Part shown: in pieces, positions 1-6,000 of the stretch
Position numbering within the stretch: the stretch's first letter is position 1
Layout: each line of letters begins with the position of its first letter
Assembly: GCA_904420155.1 (NCBI GenBank)
Contig: CAJFUH010000128.1
Coordinates: forward strand, 1-9,119
Length of the DNA: 9,119 bases
Direction of reading: 5' to 3'
DNA from: an uncultured Clostridia bacterium
GTDB lineage: Bacteria; Bacillota; Clostridia; Oscillospirales; Acutalibacteraceae
Position numbers and translations under genes: made by a program
Notes under the pieces: model-generated
The model's input: only the letters and a program-made list of their open reading frames with translations
Told to the model about the DNA's origin: nothing
Databases searched by the model: none

Positions 1-115
1 AAAATTTAGGTTAAAGATACTTACAGGCCGGAAACAATGTGACCGAATCCCTAAAAAGATCGTTTTATGAATAGGAATGACCGGAATCGAAAATTTAGAG
101 AAAAGAGGGAATGCA

Positions 116-1336
116 ATGAAAAAATTCATAGCCTGCTTGTTACTGGCGGCGTTGATGATAGGGACGACCGCCTGCCAGAAGGGGAGTTTTGGGGACACTT
201 ACATAGAGGGACAGGATCAGCAATATATGTATACAGATCTTTTTTATGGTGCGCAGGAAATGACGGAAACCGAAGAAGGGTACTATTTTTTGTATCAAAA
301 TTACCTGTTTTTTGCCGATCGGGAGACTTTGGAAGTTTCCCCGCTTTGCGATAACCCCGGCTGTCTGCATGAAAAAGAAACGGATACCTCCAAAACATGG
401 AAATGTAACGCTTATTATTTTACAGGCATTGATAATTTTATCGCAAGCTGGGGAGATTCCCTTTATATCAAGGTAGAATCCAACCAAATGGGGAAGCGCC
501 TACCCAAGGGAGGTTTGATGCAGGTATCCAAAGACGGTATGGAAAAGTCCATTGTATGCGAGTTTCAGGAACTGCCCGGCAGCTCTAACGCCCTGCATAG
601 GGGAAAATTCTATTACGCTTCGAAGGAAGTGGACCGGAAGTTAAGCGCCAATTATAATATTCATGAAGTGGATCTTCAGAATGGAGGGAGCGACCGAATT
701 TTATATAATGGAAAAAAGGAAAGCGGTTGTATTCCCCAGTTGCTGTGTTACGGAAATCATCTTTATTTTAAGGAAAGCTATGTAAAGGATGAAAACAGCT
801 ATGTTGATGTGAAAGAAATCAATTTACAAACCGGGGAAATAACGGAGTTAAAGCCAGAAGGAGAGGAAGAAGCCTTCTATTTGCGGGGAGTGTTCCACGA
901 CCGAATTTATTATACCAGTACCAATTCCTATGAAACCGGCCAGTGGGATTGGAAATATATGAATCTGGATCAGAGCAACCGGCAGGAATGGTTTTCCACC
1001 CCGGAAGAACAGCTCTTATACGCCGATACTAGGTATTTCTATCTCTATACACCCTGGGTGTATCTGGCAGATTCGGAAAAAGAACCGTCTATATCTATGC
1101 TGGATAAAGATGGCAACCAGATAGGAAACTGTGATTTAAGCGCAATAGAGGGGGATTTGATAGACTTTATGCCGGGCGGGGAACAGTATTTCTTTCTTAT
1201 TTCCATTGACGATGATTATCTCCATCATTATTATGCGGTAAATAAGGAAGAAACGGCCAAAACCGGACAGGGAAAGCCGAAGGAATTTTTCCAGCCGGGG
1301 GATATCGTATCCAGCGTCAGCGATCTTCCCCTTTAG
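116..1336 (+). CDS. Predicted extracytoplasmic lipoprotein of unknown function
   Basis: A 406-aa protein whose function I do not recognise. The start at 116 follows GAGGGA (105-110) at good spacing and puts a lipoprotein signal peptide at the N-terminus: MKK, a hydrophobic stretch (residues 4-16), then T-T-A-C with the lipid-modified Cys at residue 20. An in-frame ATG at 77 would bury this signal and lacks a good ribosome binding site. After the anchor comes a Cys/His cluster, C78-x4-C83-x-H85 with C97 following. I recall similar clusters in many clostridial hypothetical lipoproteins; it could be a disulfide or metal site. The rest is rich in aromatic residues and short segments such as NHLYFKE, DRIYYTS, RYFYLY and EQYFFLI, which suggest a beta-propeller or other repeated beta fold (inference). 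It should sit on the outer face of the membrane. It stands alone, convergent with the aldolase gene. Gene call is strong; function unknown. Confidence 0.85.
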   Translation: MKKFIACLLLAALMIGTTACQKGSFGDTYIEGQDQQYMYTDLFYGAQEMTETEEGYYFLYQNYLFFADRETLEVSPLCDNPGCLHEKETDTSKTWKCNAYYFTGIDNFIASWGDSLYIKVESNQMGKRLPKGGLMQVSKDGMEKSIVCEFQELPGSSNALHRGKFYYASKEVDRKLSANYNIHEVDLQNGGSDRILYNGKKESGCIPQLLCYGNHLYFKESYVKDENSYVDVKEINLQTGEITELKPEGEEEAFYLRGVFHDRIYYTSTNSYETGQWDWKYMNLDQSNRQEWFSTPEEQLLYADTRYFYLYTPWVYLADSEKEPSISMLDKDGNQIGNCDLSAIEGDLIDFMPGGEQYFFLISIDDDYLHHYYAVNKEETAKTGQGKPKEFFQPGDIVSSVSDLPL

Positions 1337-1465
1337 AGAAAATGAGGATTATGATCTCTGTTTTGAGAGGATAAAAAGCTGTTTTTTGTCCGCATAGATT
1401 CCTGTTTGGCCAATAAAATTGTTTATGACTCTCTAATCATATATTTATAAATCATTTGGCAAATA

Positions 1466-1508
1466 AAAAATGCCGCCCGCAATTTTAGAGAATTGCTGAC
1501 GGCATTTT
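1466..1508 (-). terminator. Intrinsic terminator of the aldolase gene, possibly bidirectional
   Basis: The outer arms AAAATGCCG and CGGCATTTT and the inner arms CAATT and AATTG form a long hairpin with a small internal mismatch and a loop around 1484-1490. Read on the minus strand it begins 15 nt after the aldolase stop and ends in a T run (complement of 1465-1470), the layout of an intrinsic terminator. On the plus strand it is followed by TTTTAA and could also stop transcripts from the lipoprotein gene, although that gene ends about 130 nt upstream. Confidence 0.85.
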
Positions 1509-1523
1509 AACATCGTCTAGAAA

Positions 1524-2387
1524 TTAAGCCTTATTCACAGAACCAAACAGTTCCATTTTTTCCTTTACGGTAGCCTTGATAGCTTCAAAGCCGGGGGCCA
1601 GCAGTTTGCGGGGATCGAAGCCCTTGCCCTGCTGGTCTTTGCCTTCCTCGATGTATTTACGGGTAGCGGCGGCAAAGCTCAGCTGGCATTCGGTGTTTAC
1701 GTTGATCTTGGATACGCCCAGGGAGATTGCCTTTTTGATCATATCTTCCGGAATACCGGTGCCGCCGTGCAGAACCAGAGGCATAGAGCCGGTTAACTTC
1801 TGGACAGCGTCCAAAGTCTCAAAGCTCAATCCTTTCCAATTCTCCGGATATTTGCCGTGGATATTGCCGATACCGGCGGCCAGCATGGTAACCCCCAGAT
1901 CAGCAATCATTTTGCATTCGTTGGGATCGGCGCATTCGCCGGCGCCGATCACGCCGTCTTCCTCGCCGCCGATAGAGCCGACTTCCGCTTCCAGGGAGAG
2001 GCCCTTCTCTTTGGTGAGAGCAACCAGGGCTTTGGTTTTCTCTACATTTTCCTCAATGGGATAATGGGAGCCGTCGAACATAACGGAAGAGAAACCGGCC
2101 TCAATGCACTTGAGGCAGCCTTCGTAACTGCCGTGATCCAGGTGCAGGGCAACCGGAACCGTGATATTCAGTTCTTCCAGCATGCCGTTTACCATACCCA
2201 CAACGGTCTTATAGCCGCACATATATTTTCCAGCGCCTTCAGAAACCCCAAGGATAACCGGAGAGTTGAGCTCCTGTGCGGTCAACAGGATTGCCTTGGT
2301 CCATTCCAAGTTATTGATGTTGAATTGGCCGACTGCATAGTGGCCTTCTTTTGCTTTGGTCAGCATTTCTTTTGCAGATACTAGCAT
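1524..2387 (-). CDS. fba: Class II fructose-1,6-bisphosphate aldolase
   Basis: A 287-aa zinc-dependent aldolase that reversibly cleaves fructose 1,6-bisphosphate to dihydroxyacetone phosphate and glyceraldehyde 3-phosphate in the cytoplasm. The length and the opening MLVSAKEMLTKAKEGHYAVG closely resemble Bacillus FbaA as I recall it. Visible motifs are HLDHG (82-86, with catalytic Asp84 and zinc ligand His85), LEAEVG (132-137, metal-site Glu), GNIHG (174-178, His177), LHGGTG (206-211, His207, phosphate and zinc site) and INVNTE (228-233). The reading frame stays open to 2462, but the ATG at 2387 is preceded by GGAGGAA (complement of 2396-2402) about 8 nt away and matches the family N-terminus, so it is the start. 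It is monocistronic, with its own promoter and terminator and a leader of about 110 nt. A tagatose- or ketose-bisphosphate aldolase is possible within the superfamily, but FbaA fits best. Confidence 0.96.
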   Translation of the reverse strand: MLVSAKEMLTKAKEGHYAVGQFNINNLEWTKAILLTAQELNSPVILGVSEGAGKYMCGYKTVVGMVNGMLEELNITVPVALHLDHGSYEGCLKCIEAGFSSVMFDGSHYPIEENVEKTKALVALTKEKGLSLEAEVGSIGGEEDGVIGAGECADPNECKMIADLGVTMLAAGIGNIHGKYPENWKGLSFETLDAVQKLTGSMPLVLHGGTGIPEDMIKKAISLGVSKINVNTECQLSFAAATRKYIEEGKDQQGKGFDPRKLLAPGFEAIKATVKEKMELFGSVNKA

Positions 2388-2460
2388 ATTGAACGTTCCT
2401 CCAATTTCATCTGGCACATTGATTTTGGACTTTCTTTTTACCTGTACCCTAGTAAAAAGC

Positions 2461-2485
2461 ACGCCGTTTTTTGTAGAAACAACGT
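2461..2485 (-). promoter_or_regulatory. Leader hairpin with T-tract upstream of fba (possible attenuator)
   Basis: On the minus strand the arms ACGTTGTTT and AAACGGCGT pair over 9 positions (two G-U) around a 7-nt loop, then read GCTTTTTACT. The structure begins about 12 nt after the predicted transcription start and lies about 75 nt before the aldolase ATG. A weak stem followed by five T's could act as an attenuator, or simply as a 5' mRNA-stabilising hairpin. No known riboswitch class is recognised. Confidence 0.35.
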
Positions 2486-2503
2486 CTAGATTCCAATGAA
2501 ATT

Positions 2504-2532
2504 ATTATACTCTATCGTATCTTAAAAAGCAA
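2504..2532 (-). promoter_or_regulatory. Sigma-A type promoter of fba
   Basis: On the minus strand TTGCTT (2532-2527), a 17-bp spacer and a perfect TATAAT (2509-2504) face the aldolase gene. The predicted start of transcription is near 2497, giving a leader of about 110 nt before the ATG at 2387. The strong -10 and optimal spacer fit a highly expressed glycolytic gene. Confidence 0.8.
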
Positions 2533-2653
2533 GGGAACGGCCAGGGAAAGGGGAGAACCTTTGGAAAAAAGAGGGGTTTTTACTGATGGGAGGGAATGTA
2601 TATATAGATGATTTACCTGATTTTATTAGGAAATTATAAAATACCCGTTTTGC

Positions 2654-2690
2654 TTTTCTCATATTAGAAAAATGTCTTTCATATAGGAAA
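2654..2690. repeat. Two adjacent AT-rich palindromes upstream of htrA
   Basis: TTTTCT-N6-AGAAAA (2654-2671) is a perfect inverted repeat. TTTC-N6-GAAA (2677-2690) is a second, related one. Their centres are 21 bp apart, about two helical turns, as for a paired operator. They lie in the divergent fba-htrA region, about 200 bp before the htrA start. The region is very AT-rich, so chance is possible. Apart from this, the fba leader and the promoter candidates, I see nothing in 2540-2860. Confidence 0.3.
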
Positions 2691-2723
2691 TAATAAAAAT
2701 AAAAGCCGGAGATAACGGGAGAT

Positions 2724-2752
2724 TTGATGTTCATAATTTGTTCGGATATCAT
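2724..2752 (+). promoter_or_regulatory. Candidate promoter of htrA
   Basis: TTGATG (2724-2729), a 17-bp spacer and TATCAT (2747-2752) match the sigma-A consensus at 4/6 and 5/6 positions, giving a leader of about 110 nt before the htrA ATG. An alternative -10, TATAAA at 2803-2808, lies nearer but has no good -35. No CtsR- or CIRCE-type stress operator was seen. Confidence 0.4.
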
Positions 2753-2871
2753 TTGCTTAACTTTCATACCCTTTTCAAACAATCGTCACGTAGGGGTTTT
2801 AGTATAAAGACATCAAAGGAAAACAATCCGATCAGCAAGAAAGACAGAGTAAACATTAGGAGGAATGAATA

Positions 2872-4281
2872 ATGTTTGACCATAATAATCCCAATAACCA
2901 AAATAACTTGAATAACAACATGAATTCAGGAAATTCGGGGGAATACCATTTTGTGAATCCCTATGCACAGCAAAATCAGCCGCAGCAATCTTATACATCT
3001 CCCATGCAGGATAATTTCCTGGTGCCAGGGAAACCTCCGAAAGCGCCAAAAGAAAAGAAAAAGAGCTTTTTGACCCGTAGAACAGCGGCGCTGCTTTTGG
3101 CGTTTTGTGTAGTGGCTTCGGCGGGCCTGGGTATTGGAGGAGGAATGTTAGGCTATCAGCTGAGCCGCAATAATGATCCGGCTCCCGCTGCTACCAGCTC
3201 TGCCAGTACGACCAATGTACAGCAGATGTCCAATCAAACCACGAGCAGCGGCGAGTTGACGGTGGAACAGATCGCAGAGAAAGCGGCGGATTCCGTAGTA
3301 GAGATCACCACAGAAGCCGTTTCTACCGACAGCATCATGAGGCAAGTGATTACCCAAGGAGCCGGCAGCGGAGTGATCCTCACAGAGGATGGGCAGATTG
3401 TTACCAACAACCATGTGATCGAGGGGGCCAGTAAGATCACCGTTACATTGAGAAGCGGTGAGAGTTATGACGCCACCTTGGTGGGAACCGATGAGGAAAC
3501 GGATGTGGCTTTGCTGAAAATCAACGCCACAGGCCTGACTCCGGCGGAATTGGGGGATTCTGATTCCTTAAAAGTGGGGGAAACGGCGGTAGCCATCGGA
3601 AACCCGTTGGGCCAGCTGGGCGGAACCGTGACAAATGGTATCATCAGCGCCTTGGATCGGGATATTACCCTGGAGGATCAAACCATGACGTTGCTGCAAA
3701 CCAATGCGGCGATCAACCCCGGCAACTCCGGCGGCGGCCTGTTTAATGGGCAGGGACAATTGATCGGCGTCGTCGTAGCGAAATCTTCCGGTGAGAATGT
3801 AGAAGGTTTAGGGTTTGCCATCCCCGTGAATAAGGTAAAGAACGTGGTGGATCAACTTTCTGAATATGGCTATGTCAAAGGCAGAGTAGCGCTTGGCGTT
3901 TCTCTGGTGGATATCACAACCGAACAGCAGGCATTGATGTATCAAGTACCCCAGGTGGGCGTCTATATCTGGCAGGTAACGGACGGCGGCTCTGCGCAAG
4001 AGGCGGGATTACAACAGGGCGATTGTATCCAGGCTATCGATGGAACCAAAGTCTCCACTGCGACAGAGATCAAAGGAATCCTACAGCAGCATCAGGTGGG
4101 GGATACCATCGCAGTGCAGGTGTTGCGCAACGGCCAGACAGGTACAGTGAATGTGACGCTGAAAGAATCGGTGCCCACTAGTATTACCCAGAACACGAAC
4201 AATAATAGTACCAACAATGGGAGCGGCGGCCTCTTTGGAGGCTTTGGCTCCAACCAAAATGGAAACGGTTTTGGTTTTTAA
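2872..4281 (+). CDS. htrA: Membrane-anchored HtrA/DegP-family serine protease with PDZ domain
   Basis: A 469-aa S1C-type trypsin-like protease that probably degrades or refolds misfolded proteins on the outer face of the membrane. In order: an Asn/Gln/Pro-rich N-terminal segment (1-60), a basic patch (KEKKKSFLTRR, 60-70), one transmembrane helix (about 71-95), a Ser/Thr-rich linker (100-127), the protease domain (about 130-335) and one PDZ domain (about 337-433). The catalytic triad is complete: His181 (TNNHVIEGA), Asp211 (TDVALLKI) and Ser286 (NPGNSGGGLF). The C-terminus (about 440-469) is Asn- then Gly/Phe-rich and ends in GNGFGF. AGGAGGA at 2858-2864 lies 7 nt before the ATG at 2872 and decides the start. 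The gene is monocistronic, upstream of a strong terminator. The topology matches the Gram-positive HtrA/HtrB/YyxA type, so the exact paralogue (htrA, degP-like) cannot be settled here. Confidence 0.95.
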   Translation: MFDHNNPNNQNNLNNNMNSGNSGEYHFVNPYAQQNQPQQSYTSPMQDNFLVPGKPPKAPKEKKKSFLTRRTAALLLAFCVVASAGLGIGGGMLGYQLSRNNDPAPAATSSASTTNVQQMSNQTTSSGELTVEQIAEKAADSVVEITTEAVSTDSIMRQVITQGAGSGVILTEDGQIVTNNHVIEGASKITVTLRSGESYDATLVGTDEETDVALLKINATGLTPAELGDSDSLKVGETAVAIGNPLGQLGGTVTNGIISALDRDITLEDQTMTLLQTNAAINPGNSGGGLFNGQGQLIGVVVAKSSGENVEGLGFAIPVNKVKNVVDQLSEYGYVKGRVALGVSLVDITTEQQALMYQVPQVGVYIWQVTDGGSAQEAGLQQGDCIQAIDGTKVSTATEIKGILQQHQVGDTIAVQVLRNGQTGTVNVTLKESVPTSITQNTNNNSTNNGSGGLFGGFGSNQNGNGFGF

Positions 4282-4400
4282 TTCGTTTGTAGGCACGGGG
4301 CTGAACTGCCAACGGCTCTATGCTTTACAATAAATTCTTTCCTTTCTTTTCATTTTTTGTTTTTATCTTTCCAAATGGATAGAAACAACCTCCTTTTCAG

Positions 4401-4443
4401 AGAAAAGCTGTGCGTTTGGGTCCGCACGGCTTTTCTTTTTTCT
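4401..4443 (+). terminator. Intrinsic terminator downstream of htrA
   Basis: A 14-bp stem (4401-4414 with 4423-4436, one T-G wobble) with an 8-nt loop TTTGGGTC is followed by a T-rich tail to 4443. It lies about 120 nt past the htrA stop with no gene between, so it most likely ends the htrA transcript. The 4282-4400 spacer is pyrimidine-rich and holds nothing else that I recognise. Confidence 0.85.
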
Positions 4444-4513
4444 ATACTGTAAAAAAGAAATATATAAAAATAGCGGTTAAAAAATTTCCGAAAAATGTTA
4501 TAGATCTTGCAGG

Positions 4514-4519
4514 TATAAT
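4514..4519 (+). promoter_or_regulatory. Candidate -10 box of the DUF1540 gene
   Basis: A perfect TATAAT lies 110 nt before the DUF1540 start, downstream of the htrA terminator and upstream of the leader hairpin. No convincing -35 exists at the usual spacing (the area around 4485-4500 is A-rich), so an activator or another sigma factor may be involved, or the site may be fortuitous. Confidence 0.4.
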
Positions 4520-4544
4520 ACGTAGCAAAGATGCAACAATAAGC

Positions 4545-4596
4545 AAGGACACTGTAAAAGGAACATACCTGATTTTGCTCTTTTTACTGTGACCTT
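4545..4596 (+). repeat. Imperfect inverted repeat in the DUF1540 leader
   Basis: AAGGACACTGTAAAA (4545-4559) and TTTTACTGTGACCTT (4582-4596) are complementary at 13 of 15 positions around a 22-nt loop. The structure lies between the candidate -10 box and the ribosome binding site AGGAG (4615-4619). It could be an mRNA leader hairpin or a protein-binding site. It is followed by TTAT, a poor terminator tail. Confidence 0.55.
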
Positions 4597-4628
4597 TTAT
4601 CGAGAAATCAAAATAGGAGTGATCCCGA

Positions 4629-4805
4629 ATGAATCAGTGCCATGCGAACCGCAGCATTAAATGTAGCGTAAAACAATGCCAAAACCACTGCCAATCTGAG
4701 GATTATTGCGCATTGGATTCTATTATGGTGGGAACCCATGAAACCAATCCCACGATGTGCCAATGCACCGATTGTGAATCTTTCTTACCGAAGCAAAACG
4801 GCTAA
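4629..4805 (+). CDS. DUF1540 family cysteine-rich small protein
   Basis: A 58-aa protein with eight cysteines (4, 12, 17, 21, 27, 44, 46, 49). The spacing KCSVKQCQNHC...YCALDSIMVGTHE...P...C-x-C-T-D-C-ESF matches my memory of the DUF1540 domain, small Cys-rich proteins widespread in Clostridia and Bacilli. Their function is not established; the paired cysteines and His residues suggest metal binding (inference). No signal peptide or membrane segment is present, so it is probably cytoplasmic. AGGAG at 4615-4619 stands about 9 nt before the ATG at 4629, supporting this start. The gene is monocistronic: a terminator lies just upstream (htrA) and tandem hairpins just downstream. Family assignment is from motif recognition only. 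Confidence 0.85.
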   Translation: MNQCHANRSIKCSVKQCQNHCQSEDYCALDSIMVGTHETNPTMCQCTDCESFLPKQNG

Positions 4806-4810
4806 TGACA

Positions 4811-4845
4811 AGAAGGGACCGGATTTTTAGTATCCGGTCCCTTCT
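4811..4845. terminator. Bidirectional terminator between the DUF1540 gene and the SdpI-like gene
   Basis: A perfect 14-bp GC-rich stem (4811-4824 with 4832-4845) with a 7-nt loop begins 6 nt after the DUF1540 stop and lies about 40 nt beyond the stop of the convergent SdpI-like gene. The plus-strand tail is T-rich (CTTCTTTCT) and the minus-strand tail is weak. It probably separates the two convergent units. Confidence 0.8.
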
Positions 4846-4851
4846 TTCTGT

Positions 4852-4877
4852 AAGCCAAAGGTTGATTTGGCTTTTAA
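4852..4877. terminator. Second hairpin in the same convergent gap
   Basis: AAGCCAAA (4852-4859) and TTTGGCTT (4866-4873) pair perfectly around a 6-nt loop and are followed on the plus strand by TTAA, giving TTTT at the end of the stem. It lies in tandem with the larger hairpin and 10 nt after the stop of the SdpI-like gene on the minus strand, where it has no T-tract. Probably an auxiliary terminator. Confidence 0.5.
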
Positions 4878-4883
4878 GGATAT

Positions 4884-5483
4884 TTATATTTTTCCCTTTC
4901 TTTTCCGTCGATAGAACCAGTAAGATAACCCGCCGGGGATACCGATCCAAAGAAGGATGATGATCAAGGACAACGCCTCAAAATTTTTCACGACGGGGAC
5001 GCCCGCCAGATAAACAAGGGCCAGGGGAATAGAAAGATACCCCAGTATCCTGTGGGCGACAATCCAGGCGTCCTCGTCGGTCACCGTCCAGGGAAGCCGC
5101 AGCCCGGTGTACCGGTTAAAGGGAAGCTTAGGAGAAATATTACCTCCAAACAGTATGACGGCGGATAAAATGGTGGCGGCAAAATATTTTTCCCCATCTT
5201 CCGCTAGGTTGAAAATACCTGTCTTGATCAGGATGGCGCATAAGACGCAGACTACCAGAAGCATGACGTTGAATAGGGTAGCGGCTTTCAGCACTTTCCT
5301 TTTGGGATGGTCTTCCGGGATATCGCAAAGTTCCCCCATATGCTGGTATAGAACCAGGACAGCCAGCAAAATACAGCCAGTCATGAGTAAAAGAGAAAGC
5401 AGGGGGATCTTTACAGTGAGGGATACCAGTAGAGACAGAAAAGACAGAGAGATAATAAGCCCGCGCGCTTTATTGGCATTCAT
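4884..5483 (-). CDS. sdpI: SdpI family integral membrane protein (immunity/resistance-like)
   Basis: A 199-aa protein with about six transmembrane helices (roughly residues 7-23, 26-46, 68-87, 100-114, 147-163, 170-190) and a basic C-terminus. The segment GGNISPKLPFNRYTGLRLPW followed by TVTDEDAWIVAHRILGY (113-149) is the signature of the SdpI family as I recall it. In Bacillus subtilis SdpI gives immunity to the SDP cannibalism toxin and signals to the repressor SdpR. The start at 5483 follows GGGGAG at 7 nt and overlaps the end of the upstream regulator gene by 14 nt, implying translational coupling. A longer frame to 5522 lies inside the regulator gene and is unlikely. No sdpC-like toxin or sdpAB gene is in this window, so the substrate is unknown: it may protect against a foreign peptide or play a general membrane-stress role. 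Confidence 0.87.
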   Translation of the reverse strand: MNANKARGLIISLSFLSLLVSLTVKIPLLSLLLMTGCILLAVLVLYQHMGELCDIPEDHPKRKVLKAATLFNVMLLVVCVLCAILIKTGIFNLAEDGEKYFAATILSAVILFGGNISPKLPFNRYTGLRLPWTVTDEDAWIVAHRILGYLSIPLALVYLAGVPVVKNFEALSLIIILLWIGIPGGLSYWFYRRKRKGKI

Positions 5484-5757
5484 GAGAGGTCTCCCCTTTC
5501 CCGTCCAGCAGTTCTGCGACATGGACCAGGATTTCCTGGACCACAGAAAGATTTAAGGAATAAATCATCTGGTTTGCTTTCCGCTGGGCGGTGACGATTT
5601 CCGCCCGCTTTAAGATATCCAAATGCCGGGAAACCGAAGGCTGGGAGATGTCGAAGTGCTGGGCGATCTCCCCGGCGGTCAGGTTGTTCCACTTGAGCAG
5701 CCGGATAATCTCGCGCCGATAGGGGCTTGCCAGCGCCTGAAAAAAATCGTCGTTCAT
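5470..5757 (-). CDS. sdpR: ArsR-family winged-helix repressor, SdpR-like
   Basis: A 95-aa DNA-binding regulator. FFQALASPYRREIIRLL (5-21) is the usual ArsR/SdpR opening. The helix-turn-helix spans about 27-54, with recognition helix SQPSVSRHLDILKRAEI (38-54), and a wing follows (about 56-68). The metal-sensing CxC site of ArsR/SmtB proteins is absent (the only Cys is residue 94), so it is not an evident metal sensor. The start at 5757 has an excellent AAAGGAGG 7 nt upstream; the frame is open to 5811, but that extension would overlap the promoter. The gene is first in an operon with the SdpI-like gene, overlapping it by 14 nt. In B. subtilis SdpR represses its own operon and is sequestered by SdpI. 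The palindrome inside this promoter fits the same autoregulation (inference). The sdpR label rests on context plus fold. Confidence 0.88.
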   Translation of the reverse strand: MNDDFFQALASPYRREIIRLLKWNNLTAGEIAQHFDISQPSVSRHLDILKRAEIVTAQRKANQMIYSLNLSVVQEILVHVAELLDGKGETSHECQ

Positions 5758-5782
5758 AAAACAACCTCCTTTACATATTTTG

Positions 5783-5811
5783 ATTATAGCTAAATTGCTA
5801 TATAATGTCAA
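5783..5811 (-). promoter_or_regulatory. Consensus promoter of the sdpR-sdpI operon
   Basis: Read on the minus strand, TTGACA (5811-5806), a 17-bp spacer and TATAAT (5788-5783) match the sigma-A consensus at every position. Transcription should start near 5776, a leader of about 20 nt carrying only the ribosome binding site. A promoter this strong next to a repressor gene implies tight repression. Confidence 0.92.
5785..5802. promoter_or_regulatory. Putative SdpR operator within the promoter
   Basis: TATAGC-TAAATT-GCTATA is an 18-bp inverted repeat with perfect 6-bp arms, lying between and partly over the -10 and the spacer of the sdpR promoter. ArsR-family dimers bind such AT-rich palindromes, and binding here would block RNA polymerase. 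Its position supports autorepression; binding itself is inferred. Confidence 0.7.
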
Positions 5812-5885
5812 GTGCCTTTGCGAGATAAAAGCCCCTGACGGCCAAAAACCAGGGATACCGGTTCTAAAAGGAGTCCTGCTTTTCG

Positions 5886-5914
5886 TTGCCTTCTTTGCCG
5901 GAGGATGTTATAAT
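5886..5914 (+). promoter_or_regulatory. Promoter of the MGMT-family gene
   Basis: TTGCCT (5886-5891), a 17-bp spacer ending in TGT and TATAAT (5909-5914) form a strong extended -10 sigma-A promoter facing right. Transcription should start near 5921, leaving a leader of about 80 nt before the ATG at 6001. It is separate from the divergent sdpR promoter about 75 bp to the left. Confidence 0.75.
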
Positions 5915-6000
5915 AATCCGAGAAAAAAGATTGGCTTTTGTGCAGAGAAAAGACGCTATAGGATACATATCGTCAGATTGGGAGACGATGGAGGAGTACC

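Noticed and set aside
77..115. N-terminal extension of the lipoprotein from the ATG at 77
   Set aside because: It would place 13 residues before the MKK signal peptide and has no good ribosome binding site; the ATG at 116 has GAGGGA at proper distance.
1406..1471. Two similar motifs TTTGGCCAATAAAA and TTTGGCAAATAAAA
   Set aside because: Short, imperfect and AT-rich; no evidence that they are more than chance in the intergenic spacer.
2388..2462. 25-residue N-terminal extension of the aldolase
   Set aside because: The family begins at MLVSAKEML and the ATG at 2387 has a strong ribosome binding site; the extension lies in the leader.
2522..2782. Minus-strand 86-codon frame in the fba-htrA gap
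   Set aside because: It overlaps the fba promoter, has low-complexity aromatic composition and no good ribosome binding site.
2865..2879. Tiny frame MNNV just before the htrA start
   Set aside because: Its ATG directly abuts the Shine-Dalgarno sequence with no spacing, so it is unlikely to be translated.
5484..5522. Upstream start for the SdpI-like protein
   Set aside because: It lies inside the regulator coding region without a ribosome binding site and adds a non-family N-terminus; the ATG at 5483 is better placed.
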